In this document: piece after piece, positions 14,997 to 22,443 of the stretch
Layout: each line of letters opens with the position of its first letter
Position numbering within the stretch: the first letter of the stretch is position 1
Source: Oligoflexia bacterium
GTDB lineage: Bacteria; Bdellovibrionota; UBA1018
NCBI GenBank assembly: GCA_025352185.1
Contig: JANXTV010000098.1
Location: forward strand, 1 to 25,339
Length of the DNA stretch: 25,339 nucleotides
Reading direction: 5' to 3'
Translations under genes and position numbers: made by a program
The notes under the pieces: model-generated
What the model was told of the DNA's origin: nothing
Databases searched by the model: none
What the model saw: the letters and a program-made list of their open reading frames with translations, nothing else

Positions 14997-16627
14997 GTAC
15001 ACCTCGTTATGTGATATCGACTACCTTCCGCGGAAGGACTAAAACGGAAACCTGGGATTCGGAATCCCCGATGACTCTCGGTCGGACGGAGCGCGGACCG
15101 CTCTGGGTGATCGAGAATACGCCGAAAGGTGAAGTGCGCGTGCGCTCCCTCGGGCGTGAGATCGGTGAAATCTCAAATGCCCACTCTCATCTCCTCACAC
15201 CTGAGCAGATGAAAAAGGGTGTCCAAGTTAAATTTAAGAAAAAGGATAATGAAGAAATCCGCCTTGAGATTCGCTCGATGCGGGATCTTCATCCCCAGTT
15301 TTACCGTGAGACCGGCGGGGTTGATTTTTCTCGCGGTTTCCAGGTTTATCACTGTGTAGGGGATTGGAATACCCAGTCGACCCGTCACTCGAAAGAATAT
15401 ATCGGTAAGCTCCATGGGGAAGAAGTCTTCCGCGTAGTAGCCGACGGAGCGAAAGCTTCGATTCGTGCGACTAAGTCGGGTCTCCTCGTCGAAATTAACG
15501 GAAACATCCGTTCCCTCGACGGAAACGGCGAGTTTAGCGTTTCGGCGGCGGAGTTCTTTAAGGCGAGCGTACGTTTTGGATACGCGAGCTGGTACTTCGC
15601 ATCTGCTTCCGAGTCTCGGAAAGATAAGATCTTCGACATTCCTGACCGTCCGTTCGAAAACCGGGATTTCTTCCGGTATGCGGCGGGGGCGATGCTTAGT
15701 CTGCTCCTCTTCTTCGGGGGTGCCGCCCTCGTTCCGAAGCCGGAGAAAGAGGAAGTCATTCCGCCACAAATTCTGAAGGTGCTCGTCCAGAAGAAAAAGG
15801 AAAAAGTTGCGCCTAAGAAAGAAGAAATGGTCGGCGAAAAGAAGCCTGAGTTAAAAGAGAAGGCCCTCGCGCAGAGCGAAGAAGTCGCTCCGAAGCCGAA
15901 AAAAGACGAGATGATCGTTCCGAAAGGTGCGGGATCGAAATCCTCGGCTCCGGTTAAAGTGGCGACGCAGAAGCCGATTGTACGGCCGACGAAGAACCAA
16001 AATCTGATCGCCGGGCTCATGCGCGGTGGTTTAACGAAAATCCTCGATTCGAAACCGTTAAACGAGGGTTCTAAAGTCCTCGGTCTCGGCGGTAAAATTA
16101 AGGGTGATTCGAAGTCCGTGGCGAGTGCGCTTTCTAACCTTTCCGTCGACTTAAATGCGGTCGGAAATGGTAAGGGAGACGCGAAGGTCGCCGGATTTGC
16201 GGGAGATGGAACCGCGGGCGTCCGCGGACCGGCTACGGCCGGATACGCGAACGGAGTAAAGGGAGCGATGACTTCCGGAACCGGTTCCGACCATATTTCG
16301 CTCGGTGACTCCGAAGCGGACGTCGAAGAAGGTTTAACGAAAGAAGAAGTGGGTCGTGTAATCCACGCCCACATGAAAGAAGTTCGTTACTGCTACGAAT
16401 CTTCGATCGTTCGGGCTTCCCGCGTCGACGGTAAAGTCATCCTCGATTTCACGATCAGCGGTAAAGGAGTCGTTGCGAAAACGAAAGTTTCGCAGTCGAC
16501 TCTCCCGGATCCGGGTCTCGGCGAATGCATCATGCGTCGCCTGCGGACCTGGCAGTTCCCACTGCCTAAAGGCGGCGTGACGGTCGATGTCTCTTATCCG
16601 TTTATCTTTAAGACGCTGGGGGGCTAG
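14993..16627 (+). CDS. gltG: GltG-like trans-envelope protein with AgmX/PglI (TonB-like) C-terminus
   Basis: This is a 544-residue protein. Residues about 1-205 form the cytoplasmic part: two similar beta-rich units (about 5-95 and 115-205), the first with an FHA-like MTLGRTERG segment but without the full phosphothreonine-binding signature. One membrane helix follows (about 227-247), then a Lys/Glu/Pro-rich periplasmic linker (about 248-330) and a Gly-rich stretch (about 390-430). The C-terminal AgmX/PglI domain (448-541) has EVRYCYESSIVR, KVILDFTISGKG and ECIMRRLRTWQFP; Cys467 and Cys512 are placed to form its usual disulfide. In Myxococcus GltG links the cytoplasmic motility platform through the inner membrane to periplasmic partners, the TonB-like end making cyclic contacts powered by AglRQS. 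It is translationally coupled to the upstream gene, with the next gene 3 bp downstream. Confidence 0.85.
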   Translation: MSTPRYVISTTFRGRTKTETWDSESPMTLGRTERGPLWVIENTPKGEVRVRSLGREIGEISNAHSHLLTPEQMKKGVQVKFKKKDNEEIRLEIRSMRDLHPQFYRETGGVDFSRGFQVYHCVGDWNTQSTRHSKEYIGKLHGEEVFRVVADGAKASIRATKSGLLVEINGNIRSLDGNGEFSVSAAEFFKASVRFGYASWYFASASESRKDKIFDIPDRPFENRDFFRYAAGAMLSLLLFFGGAALVPKPEKEEVIPPQILKVLVQKKKEKVAPKKEEMVGEKKPELKEKALAQSEEVAPKPKKDEMIVPKGAGSKSSAPVKVATQKPIVRPTKNQNLIAGLMRGGLTKILDSKPLNEGSKVLGLGGKIKGDSKSVASALSNLSVDLNAVGNGKGDAKVAGFAGDGTAGVRGPATAGYANGVKGAMTSGTGSDHISLGDSEADVEEGLTKEEVGRVIHAHMKEVRYCYESSIVRASRVDGKVILDFTISGKGVVAKTKVSQSTLPDPGLGECIMRRLRTWQFPLPKGGVTVDVSYPFIFKTLGG

Positions 16628-16630
16628 CCC

Positions 16631-18361
16631 ATGAGGTTCGCTGACCGACTGAAGTCTATCGTTCCGATCCTCGGGTCAATTTTATTCGTTGTGTCCGCTC
16701 ACGCGGACGAGCCTACGCGTATTTTTGATGCTTGCGGAAAGGACGAAAGGATTCGGTTTTCGGAAACGTTTCCGGAAGAGCCCCGTGCCGCGGCGGCAGA
16801 TGCTCTCTCCTCGAAGAAGGGTCCCGAAATCTACAAGGCGGGCTTTCGCCTCGCGCAGTCAAAAACTTCGTGGGAAGTGCGTGAAGTCGGCGATTTTCTG
16901 AAGGCCCGCGCCTATTACGGCGATGGCGTTATCCACCTCGCGTACGAACGCTTCATGATGATGCTCGTGCAGCCCCTTCAGACGGGGGTGCCGATCGTCG
17001 GACGTCTCGGCGCCCTATCCTGCATCATTCGAATTCAAGAAGCGTATCCGACCCTCAGCTTTGGTCGGGCCGCAATTCCGAACCTCATCGCCTGGTTAAA
17101 GCGTCCTGACCTGGACGGTCCGGGGCGCGAAGACTTCGGTCGTGCGCTCGTTGTGCGCATGAAGGAAGTCGTGAATGCTTGGGATGAAAGGGAAGCGAAC
17201 GATATCATCACGGCGCTAGGCTCCATTAAGGGATACGCACTCTACGCCCAGGCGCTCGCAGCTCAGCGAAACGCTCAGTACGGAAAAGCAATGACGCTCT
17301 GGGAGCGTCTGATCGAAAAGGACGAACTCCCGTCGGCATTTACGAAGGACCGCGATACCGCCCTTATTCTTTACGCGCGGGACCTTTACGAAGCAAAAAA
17401 ATACGATAAGGCGGCAGATATCCTCCGCATGGTGCCTCGGGATTCGAATTATCTCGCCCAGGCAATTTCGGATCTCTCGTGGTCCCTGCTCCAGGCCGGG
17501 AAACGAAAAGAAGCCATCGGTGCTGCGTTTAATATCCAAAAATCATTACTGACTCGGGTCTACGCCCCCGAAGCACCGCTGGTCGCTTCGATCGCACTTC
17601 ACGAAATGTGTCAGTATGCGCGGGCACTGAAAAACGCGGTTTTCTTTAAGAAGAAATATTACCCAGTTCTGATCTGGTATAATAAACTTTCTCCTACTCA
17701 GAAGGAACGACCGTACCAACTTCTGACGACGGCGCTTCGTAAAAAAGGGGGAGTACCAAATCTCGTGCTCCTCGAGTGGCTGCGGTCTCCGGAGTATCGC
17801 GCGTTCCAACTCGAAGCGAACCTACTCTTCGACGAAAAAAAGGCCGCTTACGTGCTCTATTCTCAGCGACTCGTCGCCGAGAAAGGTGCCCAGTGGGTAA
17901 AGGAATGGAAAACGCCGTTACCGAAGTTTTATAATGACGTCGGGACTCGCCAGAAGGAAATCGGAAAGAACATGAACTCGGTCCTGACCTACCTGACGAC
18001 GCGGATCGCGAAGCAGGTAGCGAAGATGGCGGAGAACGTCCAGCTTCTCGAGGTTGAGATTTTCGACCACGCAGGAGAGGACATGGTTTGGCGTAACGTG
18101 AACCCTGAATACCAGGCTTGGCTCGATGAGCAGCCTCCCGAGAGTCGTGCGAAGGATCTCTACTGGGAGTGGGGATCGATGCCTACGGATCCAAAAGTCA
18201 TTAACGAGATCTGGGAAGATGAGCTCGGCTGGACCATCGGGAGTGTCCAGGATGAATGCAAAAATAAAGAGCATTACCGGGAAGAAAAGTTCGGCGGAAA
18301 GTCTGGGAATAAAGCCCAGGCGACCGCTCCCGCGAAGCCCGGAGCTCCGGGAACGCAATAG
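16631..18361 (+). CDS. Second periplasmic TPR-like protein of the cluster
   Basis: This is a 576-residue exported protein with a signal peptide (SIVPILGSILFVVSAHA, cleavage near residue 25; no lipobox Cys) and a helical repeat body. TPR-like pairs are visible at about 202-233 (LYAQALAAQRNAQYGKAMTL) and 257-300 (KYDKAADILRMVPRD; DLSWSLLQAGKRKEAIGAAF). The C-terminus is Ala/Pro/Gly-rich. It begins 3 bp after the GltG-like gene and is the last gene of the tight motor operon. The Myxococcus gliding complex also contains a medium-size periplasmic TPR protein (AglT/GltE), which this may correspond to by size; that one is usually described as a lipoprotein, which this is not, so orthology is doubtful. 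Confidence 0.8.
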   Translation: MRFADRLKSIVPILGSILFVVSAHADEPTRIFDACGKDERIRFSETFPEEPRAAAADALSSKKGPEIYKAGFRLAQSKTSWEVREVGDFLKARAYYGDGVIHLAYERFMMMLVQPLQTGVPIVGRLGALSCIIRIQEAYPTLSFGRAAIPNLIAWLKRPDLDGPGREDFGRALVVRMKEVVNAWDEREANDIITALGSIKGYALYAQALAAQRNAQYGKAMTLWERLIEKDELPSAFTKDRDTALILYARDLYEAKKYDKAADILRMVPRDSNYLAQAISDLSWSLLQAGKRKEAIGAAFNIQKSLLTRVYAPEAPLVASIALHEMCQYARALKNAVFFKKKYYPVLIWYNKLSPTQKERPYQLLTTALRKKGGVPNLVLLEWLRSPEYRAFQLEANLLFDEKKAAYVLYSQRLVAEKGAQWVKEWKTPLPKFYNDVGTRQKEIGKNMNSVLTYLTTRIAKQVAKMAENVQLLEVEIFDHAGEDMVWRNVNPEYQAWLDEQPPESRAKDLYWEWGSMPTDPKVINEIWEDELGWTIGSVQDECKNKEHYREEKFGGKSGNKAQATAPAKPGAPGTQ

Positions 18362-18384
18362 TAGAGACGTTGGTTGAGTTACGG

Positions 18385-18438
18385 GAACTCTCACCGAGGA
18401 GTTCAGGTGACTAGGTTTGGGACAGTGTCGAGGAGTTC
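18385..18438. repeat. Repeated half-sites upstream of the VWA lipoprotein gene
   Basis: CGAGGAGTTC occurs twice as a perfect 10-bp direct repeat (18395-18404 and 18429-18438), 34 bp apart. GAACTCTC (18385-18392) is an inverted near-copy that can pair with the first. The two direct copies lie about 124 and 90 bp upstream of the start point predicted from the sigma-54-like site at 18498, where enhancer-binding activators commonly bind. GAACTCTC appears again at 18551-18558, just before the ribosome site. The repeats are seen directly; the regulatory role is inferred. Confidence 0.42.
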
Positions 18439-18497
18439 GACGACATTTTGGGTCCCTTGACACTTAAGAATCGAACAGGATTCGTCAGTTAGCTAAA

Positions 18498-18513
18498 TTG
18501 CACGGCACTTGCA
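18498..18513 (+). promoter_or_regulatory. Candidate sigma-54 promoter of the VWA lipoprotein gene
   Basis: TTGCACGGCACTTGCA matches the RpoN consensus TGGCACG-N4-TTGCA except for one base (TT instead of TG at the -24 element), with correct spacing. The start point would be near 18524, giving a leader of about 53 nt before the ATG at 18577. The mismatch falls in the important -24 GG, so activity is uncertain. The match partly arises from a TTGCAC direct repeat with an 11-bp period, which could instead be an operator. Confidence 0.45.
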
Positions 18514-18553
18514 CTGTATAGAAGTTGGCTAAGTGATAAATCTTTTGACGGAA

Positions 18554-18568
18554 CTCTCGGGAGAGGAG
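18554..18568 (+). promoter_or_regulatory. Ribosome binding site of the VWA gene within a small inverted repeat
   Basis: The ribosome site GAGAGGAG (18561-18568) lies 8 nt before the ATG at 18577 and fixes that start over the in-frame GTG at 18568. CTCT (18554-18557) can pair with AGAG (18562-18565) across the loop CGGG, which would partly mask the site. Confidence 0.4.
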
Positions 18569-18576
18569 TGTTTCTC

Positions 18577-19980
18577 ATGACACGCAGAACGTATGGAATA
18601 CTAGTTACTATGGTTTCGGTCGTCGGACTTATGGGCCTTTCGGCCTGTAACGACACCGGATTTTCGGTGAGCTCGCTTGGGCAGAAAGAGCCTGACAAGA
18701 CGACGCCAACCGGGGTGCCCACCGATCCCCCAATGTGTTTTCCACCCTCGTGTGCAGCGCCTCCGGTGGGCTGCAACTACGTGGACCCTATCATTACGAA
18801 CGGTTGCTTAAAGAGTTGCGGTACACTGAAGTGTACTCCTCCTCCGACGCCAACCCCAACGGTCACGCCGACTCCGTCGCCGACACCGGTAGTTACGGCC
18901 ACGCCGTCTCCTACTCCGTCGCCGAAGCCGTCGCCAACGCCGACGCCTACGGTAACGGTGACTCCGTCGCCAACGCCGACGGTGAAACCTCCGGTCGCGA
19001 AACAAGATGCCTATAACGCCTTGGATAATACCACGGCGAAAGTAGACATGCTGTTCTGTATCGATAACTCCGGTTCCATGGCGGATAAGCAGCAAGTACT
19101 TTCGGATTCGATCAATACCTTCATTGGTCAGTTCGTCGTACGCGGTGTGGACTTCCATATCGGTGTGGTCACGACCGACGTTTCGAGTACGGACGCGAAT
19201 TACTGGGCGGGTAAACTGCCCGGATATATCGAACCGAACCGAGGTCGCTTAATTTCGAAGTACACTGACAGTACTGGAGCGGGTCGCTACCTGACTTCCT
19301 CGACTACGGGTGTAGTGGAGAAGTTCAAGGCGAACTCTAAGCCGGGCACTTCCGGAAGCGGGGACGAACAATGTTTCGCATCGATGCTCTACGCACTCGA
19401 TACGGCCATGATCGCTCCGGGCGGATTCAACGAAGGATTTGTCAGGGATGATGCCCTGCTTTCGATGATCGTCGTATCCGATGAAGACGAAGACGTGGCG
19501 AAGAACAACCCGGGTGAAACCGTGGATGGTCTGATCGCACGGATGAAGAGTCGAATCGGTGCGGTGAAGGGTCCTAACTCTCGTGGTTACAGCTTTGACT
19601 TTGTGATCAATAAGACACAAACGAAGCCGTCCGCTGCGATTGCTTACCCTCTCGTAAACGGAACGAACTTCTACCCGAACTTCTACCTGAAGGCAGCGGA
19701 TGCCTTCGTCGCGAAGACCTACGATGTTCTTAAGAACTTCGGTGCGGACTTAGCGGCTATCGGTGGAGCCATTATCAACCAGGCTGAGAAAGAGTATAAG
19801 CTCACTCAGAAACCGATCCTCGGATCGATCGTGGTGAAGATTGATGGTAAAGTGATCGCCGTCGACGGTACGAATGGATATACGTATCACGCCGATCGCA
19901 ACACGATCGAACTCTGGGGAGATGCACTCACGTCTAGCCCAGGTCGTAAGATCACCATCGACTACCTGTACGCTCAGTAA
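18577..19980 (+). CDS. VWA-domain lipoprotein, CglB-like adhesin candidate
   Basis: This is a 467-residue protein from the ATG at 18577. It has a lipoprotein signal peptide with lipobox LSAC (lipidated Cys24). A Cys-rich segment follows (Cys54, 59, 66, 77, 81, 86), then a Thr/Pro/Ser tandem linker (about 88-138), then a von Willebrand A domain (about 153-345) with MIDAS residues in CIDNSGSM (Asp163, Ser165, Ser167), [11 protein letters not shown], and IVVSDEDED. The last 60 residues look like a beta-rich C-terminal domain. In Myxococcus, CglB is a VWA outer-membrane lipoprotein with many cysteines that serves as the adhesin of the Agl-Glt gliding complex. Location directly after the motor operon makes a CglB-like role the best hypothesis, but VWA lipoproteins are common in these phyla, so orthology is not certain. 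It ends at a strong terminator. Confidence 0.8.
   Translation: MTRRTYGILVTMVSVVGLMGLSACNDTGFSVSSLGQKEPDKTTPTGVPTDPPMCFPPSCAAPPVGCNYVDPIITNGCLKSCGTLKCTPPPTPTPTVTPTPSPTPVVTATPSPTPSPKPSPTPTPTVTVTPSPTPTVKPPVAKQDAYNALDNTTAKVDMLFCIDNSGSMADKQQVLSDSINTFIGQFVVRGVDFHIGVVTTDVSSTDANYWAGKLPGYIEPNRGRLISKYTDSTGAGRYLTSSTTGVVEKFKANSKPGTSGSGDEQCFASMLYALDTAMIAPGGFNEGFVRDDALLSMIVVSDEDEDVAKNNPGETVDGLIARMKSRIGAVKGPNSRGYSFDFVINKTQTKPSAAIAYPLVNGTNFYPNFYLKAADAFVAKTYDVLKNFGADLAAIGGAIINQAEKEYKLTQKPILGSIVVKIDGKVIAVDGTNGYTYHADRNTIELWGDALTSSPGRKITIDYLYAQ
18838..18990 (+). repeat. Thr/Pro-coding low-complexity tandem region
   Basis: Repeated units built on ACGCCGACTCC and CCGTCGCC-like blocks encode TPTP and SPTP runs, forming an extended linker between the Cys-rich N-terminus and the VWA domain of the lipoprotein. 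Length could vary between strains through slippage. It is a coding repeat, not a CRISPR array. Confidence 0.8.
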
Positions 19981-20009
19981 AGAGAATCACCTCCCGAGCG
20001 TTTAACGAA

Positions 20010-21566
20010 TCAGCCCCTTCCCGGGATTCCCGGGGAGGGGTTTTCGCTTTTAGCGAGTGAGATCTCGAATGCCGTGGTGCCGCCGTCTGGGTCGAGGAGG
20101 ACGAGATCCGCCCCGTGGGCGCGAAGGAGTTTTCGGGACAGGTGGAGACCGAGGCCCGTTCCCTTGCCTTCGGTTTTACTCGTGTGAAACGCTTCGAAAA
20201 GTCGTGCCCGCATCGCCTTCGGAATACCGATACCGTTGTCGATTATCCGAATAAAGACGCGGGAAGCGGAGGCGCCGAGTTCGAGACGCACTTTTTTCGG
20301 TTCGGCGCGGGTGGATCCCTCGAGGGAATCGAATGAGTTATTCAGTAAGTTCACGATTGCTTGAAAGAGTGACGTAGGACGCCCAATCACTCGGGTTCCG
20401 TCGGGAAGGGAGTTTGCGATTTCGATTCGAATCCCGTGATTCGAGAACCTTCCTCGACTGAGCGAGAGGGCCTGTTCCAGAGCGACTACCGGATCGAATA
20501 ATTCCGCCTCCTCGTTGGTCGCATTCCGGGAGAGCTGTTTCAGGCCTTCTACGATCTGCGCGACGCGTTCGACGAGATCCATCGACTCTTTAAGGAGGCG
20601 GGCCGATTTTACGGCAACTCCATCGGAAATCGGGTCAATCGATCGTAACGCCGTTTCAACCCGCGCGATTTTCGAAAGGATTCCGGAGAGAGGAGTGTTG
20701 ATCTCGTGCCCAATTCCGGATGCGAGTTCCCCGAGGGTATTGAGTTTCGCAAGCGCGAGAAGCTTTTGCCGCTGCTCCTGAATTTCGGCTTCAGCTTGCT
20801 TGATATCGGTGATGTCGGAAGTGAGCCCCTCGATTTGGGTCGGTTTTCCGTTTTCGTCTCGAATGATCTTAGCCCGAATGAACGCGATTCGATCTCCGCG
20901 AACCGGGTGCGTAAATTTGAATTCCCCGTTAAACTGATCGATTCCATTTCTCTCATTCGAAAGGAAGAGTTCCTCCATTCGCGCAATTTCTGCAGGCGTA
21001 AAGGCACGCACCCAGTCGGCGGGAGTGTGAATCGAGTCGGCCGGCACCCCCCAAAACTTCGTCGCGGACGGACTCATAAAAACGGTGTTCCAAGTTCCCC
21101 ATTCGTGGGCCCACATCACCTCATCGATCATTTCGAGGACGTCTCGGAGTCGGCGTTCGGTCGCCATCTGCCGTGATTCTTTTTCTCGCTGCGCGGTCAG
21201 GTCGCGAATCACTCCGAAAAGGAATGCCTTTCCGTCGGGACGGTGGAGGCCGAACCGAGTGATAAAGAGCTGGCGCGCGCCCTGCGGGGTAATGAGGAGC
21301 TCGTCCGAACTGTGAGTTTTCACCGCTTCCGAGGCCGCGATATCAAGCACGGCCGCATCGTGTGAGCGACAGATATTCGCTTGGGTTTCGGACATCACCC
21401 CGAAGTCGTCCTTGCCGACGATAAAATCGGTTTCCAGATTCATGAATCGCGAAAACTCGGGATTTACGTAGAGGTAGCGCGATTCGTGGTCTTTAATGAA
21501 TAGCGGATCGGGTTGACGATTAAAGATTTCCAGGAGCAGCCGAGGTAAGTCGGTTGATCCAGTCAT
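20010..21566 (-). CDS. Soluble PAS-PAS hybrid-type sensor histidine kinase
   Basis: This is a 518-residue protein with no membrane segment, so a cytoplasmic sensor. Two PAS domains (about 8-125, IFNRQPDPLFIKDHESRYLY; and about 137-258, with the PAC-like tail IEGLTSDITDIKQAE) are followed by a short coiled coil. The dimerisation/phosphoacceptor domain carries His287 in GIGHEINTPL. The ATPase domain has an N-box (NLLNNSFDSLE, Asn410), G1 DNGIGIP (443-449) and G2 GTGLGL (469-474). The ATG at 21566 overlaps the stop of the receiver gene (ATGA), so kinase and receiver are translationally coupled; the GTG at 21581 is less likely. The signal is unknown; PAS domains often sense redox, light or small ligands. 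It converges with the VWA lipoprotein gene, 29 bp between stop codons. Confidence 0.93.
   Translation of the reverse strand: MTGSTDLPRLLLEIFNRQPDPLFIKDHESRYLYVNPEFSRFMNLETDFIVGKDDFGVMSETQANICRSHDAAVLDIAASEAVKTHSSDELLITPQGARQLFITRFGLHRPDGKAFLFGVIRDLTAQREKESRQMATERRLRDVLEMIDEVMWAHEWGTWNTVFMSPSATKFWGVPADSIHTPADWVRAFTPAEIARMEELFLSNERNGIDQFNGEFKFTHPVRGDRIAFIRAKIIRDENGKPTQIEGLTSDITDIKQAEAEIQEQRQKLLALAKLNTLGELASGIGHEINTPLSGILSKIARVETALRSIDPISDGVAVKSARLLKESMDLVERVAQIVEGLKQLSRNATNEEAELFDPVVALEQALSLSRGRFSNHGIRIEIANSLPDGTRVIGRPTSLFQAIVNLLNNSFDSLEGSTRAEPKKVRLELGASASRVFIRIIDNGIGIPKAMRARLFEAFHTSKTEGKGTGLGLHLSRKLLRAHGADLVLLDPDGGTTAFEISLAKSENPSPGIPGRG
20014..20044 (+). terminator. Intrinsic terminator of the VWA gene, inside the 3' end of the convergent kinase gene
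   Basis: CCCCTTCCCGGG (20014-20025) pairs with CCCGGGGAGGGG (20029-20040) over a 3-nt loop, with one T-G wobble, followed by TTTT (20041-20044). It serves the plus-strand gene ending at 19980. The stem is also coding: on the minus strand it gives the last residues (PGIPGRG) of the histidine kinase. Confidence 0.85.
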
Positions 21567-21997
21567 TTTAGATCGTCCCACCAGGCAGAAATCACGGGAG
21601 AACCGTTCAGAGGTTTTCCGAAAAGGTAGTGATCGAGCATTTCGACGAGCTTGTAAGGATTAAACGGCTTCTTAATGACCGGCACTTTAAGAGAATATCC
21701 ACGAAGTGCATTAACGGCTTCTTCGTAGTTTCCGGTAATAATGATGGTCGGAATACCGATTTCAACCGCGGCGCGGGCGAGGTCGCTTCCTTTACCCACC
21801 ATTAAATAGTCAGAAACAATCAGGTCGATCCGCGGATTTTTCTTCAGGACTTCGAGCGCATCAATCCCATTTTCGCGGGCGACGACATCGAATCGCCCCG
21901 TCTCAAACAGAAAGTCCTGAAGTTCAGTGAGAAGCTCCAGATCATCCTCCACGAGGAGAATGCGCTTCGTCTGGTTTTGGAAAGGGTGGCCCGTCAT
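21563..21997 (-). CDS. Single-domain response regulator paired with the PAS kinase
   Basis: This is a 144-residue receiver domain (about 11-125) without an output domain. It has the acidic pair Asp18-Asp19 in LLVEDD, phospho-acceptor Asp63 in IVSDYLM, Thr88 in IIITGN, and Lys110 in VIKKPFNP. A short C-terminal tail ends with WWDDLK. It precedes the PAS kinase in a coupled pair, so it is the likely substrate or a regulator of that kinase. Lacking a DNA-binding or enzymatic part, it must act through protein contact or as a phosphate sink/relay. The start at 21997 has only a weak ribosome site. No promoter was identified in the short gap before it; the dksA-type terminator lies directly upstream. 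Confidence 0.92.
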   Translation of the reverse strand: MTGHPFQNQTKRILLVEDDLELLTELQDFLFETGRFDVVARENGIDALEVLKKNPRIDLIVSDYLMVGKGSDLARAAVEIGIPTIIITGNYEEAVNALRGYSLKVPVIKKPFNPYKLVEMLDHYLFGKPLNGSPVISAWWDDLK

Positions 21998-22032
21998 CTA
22001 GCCGAAACCTAACTCGCTTCAGACGTAAAGGG

Positions 22033-22072
22033 AAAAAAAAACGCCGAAGGGTGCGAACCGCTTCGGCGTTTT
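22033..22072 (-). terminator. Intrinsic terminator of the DksA-family gene
   Basis: Read on the minus strand, AAAACGCCGAAG pairs with CTTCGGCGTTTT (plus-strand arms 22038-22049 and 22061-22072), with GGT/ACC (22050-22052, 22057-22059) extending the stem inward, followed by nine T (complement of 22033-22041). It ends transcription of the gene at 22081-22443 and separates it from the receiver/kinase pair. Confidence 0.92.
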
Positions 22073-22080
22073 ACCTAAAT

Positions 22081-22443
22081 TTAGGCGTAAATTTTTTCCT
22101 TATGCTCTTCAGCTTCTTTACAAGCAATGCAGAGCGTAGAGACCGGACGGGCTTCAAGGCGTCGAGGCTCGATCGACTCTTCGCATTCGAGGCAGGTTCC
22201 GAACGAACCCTCTTCGATACGACCGAGGGCTTCATCGATTTTCAGGAGGAGCAGTCTCTCTCGGTCCCGAAGTTTGAAAACGAGATTCTGATTAATCTCG
22301 CTCGCCGCCAGGTCAGTCTCGTCCGGTAAGTCATCCGGTGAAACAGCCAGTTCAGTTCTCATCGCATTTTTCGAGTTGTTTAGAATCCGCTGTTTCTCTT
22401 CAAGCAGAGTCTTCCGAAACTTCGTAAGCGTTCTAGCATCCAT
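22081..22443 (-). CDS. DksA/TraR-family zinc-finger transcription regulator
   Basis: This is a 120-residue protein from the ATG at 22443, chosen because GGGGGA lies 4 nt upstream and the family alignment starts here; an in-frame ATG at 22512 would add 23 residues without a ribosome site. An N-terminal coiled coil (about 5-75) has the acidic tip motif DETDLA (Asp41, Asp44, Ala46), equivalent to the DxxDxA tip by which DksA acts in the RNA polymerase secondary channel. A zinc finger has Cys84, Cys87, Cys105 and Cys108, and a helical end. It likely modulates promoters in response to ppGpp or starvation. It is a monocistronic gene with its own terminator. It is shorter than E. coli DksA (151 residues) but typical for DksA/TraR proteins of delta-type lineages. 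Confidence 0.92.
   Translation of the reverse strand: MDARTLTKFRKTLLEEKQRILNNSKNAMRTELAVSPDDLPDETDLAASEINQNLVFKLRDRERLLLLKIDEALGRIEEGSFGTCLECEESIEPRRLEARPVSTLCIACKEAEEHKEKIYA

Noticed and set aside
15385..16374. Minus-strand frame of 329 codons
   Set aside because: It is antisense to the GltG-like gene; the Ser/Phe/Pro-rich product mirrors the Lys/Glu/Gly codons of the real gene.
18838..18990. Possible CRISPR-like array
   Set aside because: The short degenerate units are in frame and encode Thr/Pro runs; there are no uniform repeats, unique spacers or cas genes.
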